From positions 5,642,001 through 5,706,000 of the forward strand of contig JAZBRS010000077.1 of assembly GCA_037176725.1 (NCBI GenBank): a stretch of DNA of 64,000 nt. Reading direction: 5' to 3'. Both the position numbers and the translations under genes were made by a program. The notes below the pieces were generated by a model. It did no database searches, was not told the origin of the DNA, and saw nothing but the letters and a program-made list of their open reading frames with translations. Shown here piece after piece: positions 57,374 to 64,000 of the stretch; within the stretch, counting starts at the first letter, position 1; each line of letters opens with the position of its first letter. The stretch is from Posidonia oceanica (Eukaryota > Streptophyta > Magnoliopsida > Alismatales > Posidoniaceae).

Positions 57374-60300
57374 TGTAGCGATCCCGATCGGAATCAGGCT
57401 CGCTATATAGCGGCGATTGAGATCCGAGGAAGAGGCTCAACTCAAAAACACTTGAAATCGAGGAGAAAAAGGAAAGATAAGACAAATCAGAGTCGCCACC
57501 ACGTCTATTAACGGAAGACGAGGAAAACCGGGGTAATGCGTGAATTAACGCGCAAAACCGAGCAAGAAATGCAAAGCAAAGCAATGCAAAAGAAAACAAA
57601 TGCAAACAAATGCAAATGAGATGACTCTAGCCTAGGATAAGGGCAGTACGGTCATTGCAGGCAAAAAGACATGGTAAGGACTCCTGTTACGTGCGGGGAA
57701 GGTGTTAGGCACCCCCGACACGCCCGAAAATCGGTCTTTCTAGGCTTACGCTCGCATACGCAGAAAAATGCAGGATTGAATGCCTATGTGCCTATAAATG
57801 CCTGAATGAATGCTCAAGGTGTGCTCTAAGTGGGAAGAAACAAAGCAAGGAAGTAAACGTGCTCTCTAAGCGCTCAGCTACGCTGTCTGTGTTCCGAACC
57901 AGGCGAAACCTAGCTCGTGAGAACTCCAGGCAATAAGCATCACAGCCCTATATGCAAATGCAAGCGAGAAAACAAAACAGCGAGAAATCCATGCAATGCG
58001 ATCGACATGCAAGGGAAAACGGCGCAAAACACGCAAAACGAGGCGAGAAATGAGCAACGCACGCAAAATGATGCAAAAGAGCGAAAACGGCACGCAAAAC
58101 GAGCAGAAAACAAGGCAACACGCAAAACGAGACAAGAGAGCAGGAAGGTACGCAAAACAGGACGAGAAAACAGAATGGCACGCAAAACGGAGCGAAAGAA
58201 TAAAACCGGCACGCAAAACAGGCGAGAAAGCAAGGCGACGCGCAAAACAAGGCAAGAAAATAGGAGGACACGCAAAACGGTGCCAAAACGAGAGCGGGCA
58301 TGCGGAACGGTGCCAAAACATCGAAGCAAAAACCTCGGAAAAACCATGCAGATGCAAGAATACAGAAAGAGATTAGAAGAGGCCAAAGGAGAGTCAAAAC
58401 AACGTGCGTGTAAGAACAGACGTCGTTTAGGACCACTCAGAGTAGGTGTGAAGACCTACGGAGGGGAGAGGGGGCAAACGGAGGGATTACCACCTCTTTG
58501 CGACTGTTTCCCACTAAACCGCTCCACGGTGTGTCTCGCATGCTGCCCAAAGCTCGCGATGCGATCGGATCGTGGAAAAGGGGGAAGAAAGTCACATAAA
58601 GTGGCAAATCCAGGGAGAACGCCACACGAAACACACAGGGAAACGCGAAACGAGGATTTGAATAGACAAGCAGAAAGGGGAAGTCCTATTCTACATGCTC
58701 AAAGAGACAGAAAGCGAAAACAAGGAAAACTGTGCAAATGGCATGCAAATGAATGCAATGCAGGGGTTCAGGAGGACATACCTGGAGATTTGGGAGCCTG
58801 ATCTGAAATCTGTCTGGTCCATGCTGAAGAGCGCTTCGCTGCGGTCGCCTGGGCAGCTTACTTGAGAAGATCCAACGGCCGGATCAGAAGATATCACAGC
58901 TCCAAGGCAGAAGGGCCAGAACAGGGGAGAAGAACAGACCTAGGTGTTCAGGAGGTCCTAGGGATGTGCAAAAAGGTCCTCCCAAGTGAAAGGGAGCTAA
59001 AAGTGCTTGGTGTATGCAAGAAGATGCTAGAATGCAAGACTAAATGAATGTAGGATGCATGCAAAAGCAAGAAAAGGCAAAGAGAAGAAACTGGGAAAAG
59101 CCAGGAGTTCAGAAAGCATTTTGAAAAAGAAAGGGGCTAAAAATGCAAATTTTCCAGAAAACAGGGGTCTACAGGAAAGGGTTTCGAAAACAGGGGAGGA
59201 CAGAGGTCTATTTGGCAAAAAACTAGGCCCAGAAAGTTGTTTTGAAAAGAGGGTATGCCTTAGGAGGGGTTTTGAAACCAAAAAGGGGTCAGAATGCAAT
59301 TTTGAAAAAACTAGGGTCTAAAATGCAAATTTTCCAGAAAACAGGGTTCTGGGGAGTCTGGGAATACTAGTGGAAGGTCTGCATGAAATTTGGTAGGCAT
59401 AGGAGCTAAAATGCAACCTAGGGGCAAAATGGTCTTTTCCCATGATTTTTTAAAAGGTGCAGGGACCTATGTGTGATTTTGAAATCATGCAGGGGCTAAA
59501 AATGCAATTTAGTATGGAAAACATGCTCTGAAAGATAAAGGACAGGACCACAGTGTAATTTTTAAAAAGATCAGGGTTGAAAATGCAATTTAATAAGCTA
59601 AAATATATGCAACACAGTTACTGTCCATTTAAAATGGACCTAACTGCAAAAATGCAAAACTAGAAGGTAAAATATGCAATGCAGTATGCAAAAATCAAAA
59701 ATAAAAGCTAAGTTCCTACAGTGCATGGACTTAAATGCAAAAATAGTAAAATGCAAGGACACAGACTGCAATATTATATGGCAAAAATGATGCATTTAAA
59801 TGATCTGATTTAATGCAGGACCTATGTGCAAAAATCGAAAACAGAGGGACTAAAATGCAAAATATTATAACTGAAATGCACAGTGACAGGACCAGAAGGC
59901 AAATACGAGAAAGCATGAACATATTAAGCAATTTAGCATGGTTTTTAATTAAAAACTAAGCATATTAAATGGCAGAAGGACTGAAATGCAAAAATAAAAA
60001 AACTTAAACCAGATCTGCAATATTTACACCTAAAACTTTACTAAAGAGAAAATAAATGAACAGTAGTTCGTCGACGGTCGACGAGTACTGTAGCAGGACG
60101 CCGGCAGTACTCATCGCCGCCGACAGGGGAGGTTGGGGAGGCGCAGACCGGTGGGGCTTGGTGCTGGCGTTCGTGCGGAGCTCCGGGAGCTGTCCGGAGT
60201 CTGCTCTGCTGGCCGGAGCGTCTGGAGGAAGAGCAGCCGGCGCCGGAGAAGGAGAACTGGCCGGCGAGTCGAGGACGGAGCACGAAGACTGGAAATCCTA

Positions 60301-63215
60301 ATCTAAAGGCTGGAGAAGCAAGAGGGAAGGAAGGGGAAGCTAAGGGGAGGAAAACGTACCTGAGTCCGCGTCTGAGACGTCCTCCCGACGTCAGTGGCTC
60401 CAGAGGTGGCCGGCGGCGTTCGTCCAACCGCTGCGGTGATCGCCAGTCGCTCGCGAAGGTTGGAGCTACCTCAGAACATCCCTCCGGTGCTTCCTGATCG
60501 ACCAGACTGAAGCTCTACAGCCCGGGTGAGGATTCGGCACTTTTGGGTTCTCAGAACGCTGCCGGAGGTCGGGGAGGGTATTTGCTGCTCCTCAGGCCGG
60601 ATGGGTTGCTCCGGGAGATTGCTGGAGGTTCAAGGAGTGATTCTGGGTGATTGGATTGCGGTTCTGGAGGCTGTGGAGAGGACTTAGGAGTTGGTCGGAT
60701 TTCTGGTCAGCGGTTGATGCAGGTGTTTGTAATGGAGTTTGCAGTCTATGGGGGGTGGTTGGGTTCGAGGTCAGGCGTTTCTGGAAGGTGGATGTCTGGT
60801 GGATTTCTGGGTGGAGTTTGGGAAGAAGCCACGGGCTGTGGTGAGGGGAATTGTGTGGTGGGTTGTCTTGGGTTTACAGGTGGAGTGTCGGGTGATCAGG
60901 GGTAGTTTTATGTGATGGAAAGACAGTGGGATGGTGGAGGAAGAAAGCTGGGTTTCTAGGTGAAGTTGGGGAATCAAATGGGAGAGAAATTGGGGCTTGA
61001 ACGGGTGCTGGTTCGTTGGACAAGAAAGAGGTTGATCTGCTGAACTTAAGGAAGGAAAAAAGGATGTTTCTGGTGTGGGAATGCTCTGGGATTCAGGCCC
61101 TTCTCCGGGATGCCAAGGACTCTCGAACTCTACTCTCACTGCCCTCTTCTCTCTGGAATTGGAAGGATGAAGAGGAAGAAGGGAGAACGGTCTCTCAGGT
61201 GGAGGAAGTTGCTATGGAAATGGTTTTCTGGCTTGCTAACTGCTGGCTCTCTCTCTGATTGCCTCTCTTGCCTGCTCTCACTGCCAACTGAAGGTCGACC
61301 CCTTCCGGATTGAAGGAAGGATGGAGGATTATATCAGGAGCTGCTGCTGCTGGGCGCGAGCTGAGAATTTCAAACTCGGCCGGCGGTTACTACAGCGGAG
61401 GGGACGGGGCGACCGGCTCCGGATTTGGTGCTGAGATGGGGAGACGGCGAGCTGCTGTAGATCGAAGTGATGGAGGCTTGAGTTTAAATCAAAGGAGGGA
61501 AGACTGTTGGCAGCAGCTCGCGGGAAGAAAGAAGCCGGTGGAAGCGCGAGGAAGAAGAAGGAAGAAGAAGGAGAAAACGGGCCGGATTGCGCTGTGGGCC
61601 GAAGAAGAGAAAAAGAAATAAAAGAAGAAACGGGCCGGAGGGCCCAGTAAAGAAAAGGAAGAAAGAAAAAGAGAAATAAGAAAGAAAGAGAGGGTAGAAT
61701 GGGGAAATAAAATTAGGTAAAAATAAACTAAAAATAAATAAAAGTATTAGAAGTGTCGTGCTGTGAATTAGGATTTTAATTAGAATTTTTAATGGTTATT
61801 TTGAGTTGATTAATGTGTTTTAGGCTTGATTAGGGTTTTAGGGCTTTGGTTTTGTTTTTAATTGATTTTTACTTGATTAAATGTTTGTTAAACCTTTTTT
61901 AAATTGTTTTAAAAATTGTATTTCCCTTGTTGGACACTTAGGATATTAATTAGGATTTTTTAGGATTTATTTCGTATTAATTAGGGTTGGTTTTAGGTTC
62001 TTAAGCTTTAGTCTTTTTAGGGTTTTTTCCTTTTAAGTCTTTTAAGTTGTGTTTTGATTTTTATTTTGTTGATTTTTCTTGAAGTTTTTAGTTGGATTTT
62101 TCTGGTTTGATAGGGTGTTTTTTAGGTCTTTCAGATGTGTTTTTCTTTTCTTTTTTAATTAAGTTTTTAACTTGTTTTTCTTATGTTTATTAGGTTAAGT
62201 CTTTTGCCTTCTTTAATTACTTGTTTTAATGTTTGATTTTTAATTCTTCTTTTTAGGGTTTGTTTTTTTTTAATTCTTCTGATGGGTTTTTACCTTTGGT
62301 GGGTTTTGATTTTATTTTAGCTTTTTCTTGATTTTTCAGTGTTTTTCTTTTTGATTTGTTTTGCATTTTTTAGTTTGCATGTTTGGTTTTCTTTTTAGCT
62401 TGTTTTAGTTAAGTTTAAGTTGTTAATTGCTTGTTTAATGTTTTTTAATTGTTTTTCTTAGGGTTCTGATTTGTTTCTTTTATATTTTGGGGTTTTACAG
62501 ATTTTTAGGGGTTTTCATGGATTTTTGCAAAAGGGGGAAAAGGAAAAGAGAAGGAGGAAAGAAATGGAAAAAAGAGGGAGATAAAAAGGGAAAAGATAGG
62601 TTGGAGGAAAACGATTTTTAAAAAATTCAGAAAAAGTGTTAAAAATAAAGTAAAAATAGGGATAAGATAGAGGAAGGATAGAAGCACAGAGGGGGCCCAC
62701 AGCCAGACCAGAAAAAGGATAAGAAAGGGATGAAAAGAGAGATGATAATCAGGAGAGAGAGAGGAGAGAGAAAATGATAATCCCGGAGAGAGAAAAGGAT
62801 GATTTGGGTGAAAGAGGGTCTTAATGGTCTTAGAATGGGGTGAGAATTGGTGAGTGGGTAGTCTAGGGTTTGAAGTTTTGGGTCTGAAGTTTTGGTTTGA
62901 TTCTAAGGAGGTTTTGGAGGGGTTTCAAGGTGTAGAAAAAGGGTAGTTTCTCCTAAGTTTTCTAGGGTTTTTGGGAATGGGTCAGGTTTGGAAATTCCTA
63001 GGTTTTTGGGTAGGTTTGTTGAGTGGATAGTGGTAGGTTTTCCTATGGATTTTGGTTAGGTTTTGAGGTCAGGAAGGGGGGTAAAGGTTTAGGTCAAGAC
63101 AGGCTGTTTTTGAAGGGTAGAGAGGAGGATTAGGGCTAGGGTTTGGTTGGGGTTTGATCCAGCAATCACCAAGAGGGCTCCAAGGGTCCGGGCCAGCCAA
63201 GATGGGGTGTCAACA
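57374..63215 (-). repeat. 5' LTR of element C (5,842 bp)
   Basis: Same length and modules as the 3' LTR. Examples of differences: AGACATGG at 57667 compared with AGACAGGG at 37908, and GGGCCAGCC at 63190 compared with GGGCCTGCC at 43431. About 35 of the roughly 42 differences I counted are transitions. Transcription should start within this LTR; I could not place a TATA box with confidence. Confidence 0.95.
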
Positions 63216-63220
63216 CTATC
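63216..63220. other. Right target-site duplication of C (CTATC)
   Basis: CTATC directly follows the LTR terminus GTGTCAACA (63215) and matches 37610-37614. Confidence 0.93.
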
Positions 63221-63830
63221 CCTCATCATTGCGCGTTCCAGTTGATAGGCCTGTAAACTATCCGCCAGTTGATAGGACTGTAAACTATCGTTCCAGTTGA
63301 TATGACTGTAAACTATCGTTAGGCTGATATCCTAAACTATCACGCGCAATCATGTTATACGGCTGACACCCAGTAACTGTCCCTCGCAATGCCGTTTCCA
63401 GTTGATAGGACTGTAAACTATCCGCTAGTTGATAGGTCTGTAAACTATCCGCCAGTTGATAGGTCTGTAAACTATCGCTCCAGTTGATAGGATTGTAAAC
63501 TATCCGGCATTTGCGTTATACGGCTGATACCCAGTAACTATCACTCATGGTTTGTGGCTTCCAGTTGATAGGTCTGTAAACTATCCGCCAGTTGATAGGT
63601 CTGTAAACTATCCGCCAGTTGATAGGACTGTAAACTATCCCACACAACCATGTTATACGGCTGATATCCAGTAACTATCACTCACAACTGCTCTAGGCTG
63701 ATAACCTAAACTATCACTCTAGGCTGATAACCTAAACTATCACTCCAGGCTGATAACCTAAACTATCACTCTAGGCTGATAACCTAAACTATCGCTCCCG
63801 GTTGATAGGACCGTAAACTATCCGGACGAT
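63216..63830 (+). repeat. Hairpin-repeat array in B's 3' UTR, right part
   Basis: Continuation of 37236-37614. Three further branched units have arms 63224-63236 with 63342-63354 (12 of 13 paired), 63385-63394 with 63505-63515 (one bulge), and 63546-63557 with 63640-63652 (one bulge). They match units III, II and I of C in order and arm sequence. The closing arm CACAACTG (63683-63690) pairs with 37419-37426. Then four GATAACCTAAACTATC units follow. Confidence 0.88.
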
Positions 63831-64000
63831 AAGCCCGTCACCTTATCACCCTTTTTGGCGTGACCTTGCCCCAGGAAGGCAAAGTCATGCACCTCCTTTT
63901 TGCGATAGGAGAGTTGGCCCCTCTCCCCTCGCATCCCTCTTTTCTCTTCTGCTAGCTCGCTCCCCGGGCAGGGACGAGCTGCACCTTGTTTTCCCCCGCT
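63831..64000 (+). other. 3' UTR of B next to its expected 3' LTR
   Basis: Matches C 43840-44020 in inverse orientation, including GATAAG and CTTATC arms and the GTCATGCACCTCC stretch. No gene. B's PPT and LTR should follow within about 0.4 kb. Confidence 0.75.

Larger units (their letters stand above)
37615..63215 (-). mobile_element. Element C: complete 25.6-kb non-autonomous Tat/Ogre-like retrotransposon
   Basis: Both LTRs are present at equal length (37615-43456 and 57374-63215, 5,842 bp each), with PBS (57355-57372), PPT (43461-43470) and a CTATC target duplication. Sense is the minus strand: leader, gag, protease, spacer, truncated integrase, 3' ORF, repeat-rich 3' UTR. RT, both RNase H domains and the integrase N-terminus are missing by the same deletion as in A. 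The LTRs differ at about 42 positions by eye (about 0.7%, mostly transitions, no net length change), so insertion is recent. Gag carries a frameshift and two nonsense codons. It sits in B's hairpin-repeat array. Confidence 0.95.
22595..64000 (+). mobile_element. Element B: Tat/Ogre-like retrotransposon with complete but decayed gag-pol, interrupted by C
   Basis: It consists of a truncated 5' LTR (22595-23100), PBS, leader, gag, protease, RT, two RNase H domains, integrase, 3' ORF (34690-35892) and 3' UTR to 37614, then element C (37615-63215), then the 3' UTR again from 63216 (after the duplicated CTATC) to the window end. It is the only copy here that keeps RT and RNase H. Protein-coding parts lie in one main frame but are broken by several stops and small indels. 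By alignment with C, its 3' LTR should begin about 0.4 kb beyond position 64000. It is the oldest layer, since both A and C sit inside it. Confidence 0.92.

Noticed and set aside
57917..58801. A 294-codon open frame inside C's 5' LTR (similar ones at 12763-13575, 13108-13653, 17478-17924 and 38158-38598)
   Set aside because: They run through CGCAAAAC tandem repeats, give Lys/Arg/Asn- or Phe/Leu/Ser-rich low-complexity protein, occur on both strands and change between LTR copies. No domain is recognisable.
60041..60427. Arg/Ser/Pro-rich frame of 128 codons in the GC-rich block of C's LTR (also 40282-40668)
   Set aside because: Identical in both LTRs only because they are recent copies. Not open in the LTR of A or in the solo LTR, and no known domain.

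Overview
The window is plant nuclear DNA made entirely of nested, very large LTR retrotransposons of one Ty3/gypsy family. I see no host gene, no tRNA or rRNA and nothing bacterial. The family is Tat-type, close to Ogre. The evidence is a primer-binding site of the tRNA-Arg kind (TGGCGACTCCGCTGGGGA), a Gag with an Ogre-style C-terminal Cys/His motif, a DNGS aspartic protease, a G-patch-like segment, YVDD reverse transcriptase, two consecutive RNase H domains, an integrase with D-60-D-35-E spacing and a GPF motif, and LTRs of 5.7-6.0 kb that run from TGTTGACACC to GATCGCTACA. The host is therefore probably a seed plant with a large, repeat-rich genome; I cannot name the species.

Layout. Element B (+ strand, 22595-64000) is the oldest layer. 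It has a 5' LTR stump (22595-23100), PBS, leader, gag (24421), protease, RT, dual RNase H, integrase (to 33145), a separate 400-codon 3' ORF (34690-35892), then a repeat-rich 3' UTR. Element A (- strand, 1-22594, left part outside the window) is inserted in B's 5' LTR. Its 5' LTR is 16924-22594, gag-pro runs leftward, and its 3' ORF is 851-2053. A solo LTR (+, 8146-14150) sits inside A's gag. Element C (- strand, 37615-63215, 25,601 bp) is complete with both LTRs (5,842 bp each) and a CTATC target duplication. It is inserted in B's 3' UTR, and B resumes at 63216.

Biology. A and C carry the same 2.7-kb deletion of RT, RNase H and the integrase N-terminus, made at an 8-bp microhomology. C is nevertheless young (about 42 differences between its LTRs by eye). 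So a deleted, non-autonomous subfamily has multiplied in trans, presumably using enzymes from B-like full-length partners. The extra 3' ORF (a DUF7745/plant-mobile-domain-like protein) is open over 400 codons in all three copies and differs mostly at synonymous sites. The 3' UTR carries several tandem-repeat classes. The most striking is an array of branched units: perfect 10-13-bp outer stems, different in each unit, enclose two to four small hairpins whose stems show compensatory changes. It is conserved between B and C and is the best candidate here for an undescribed functional structure.

Almost all breaks in the coding regions are C-to-T nonsense changes (CAG/CAA/CGA to stop), as expected for methylated, silenced elements.
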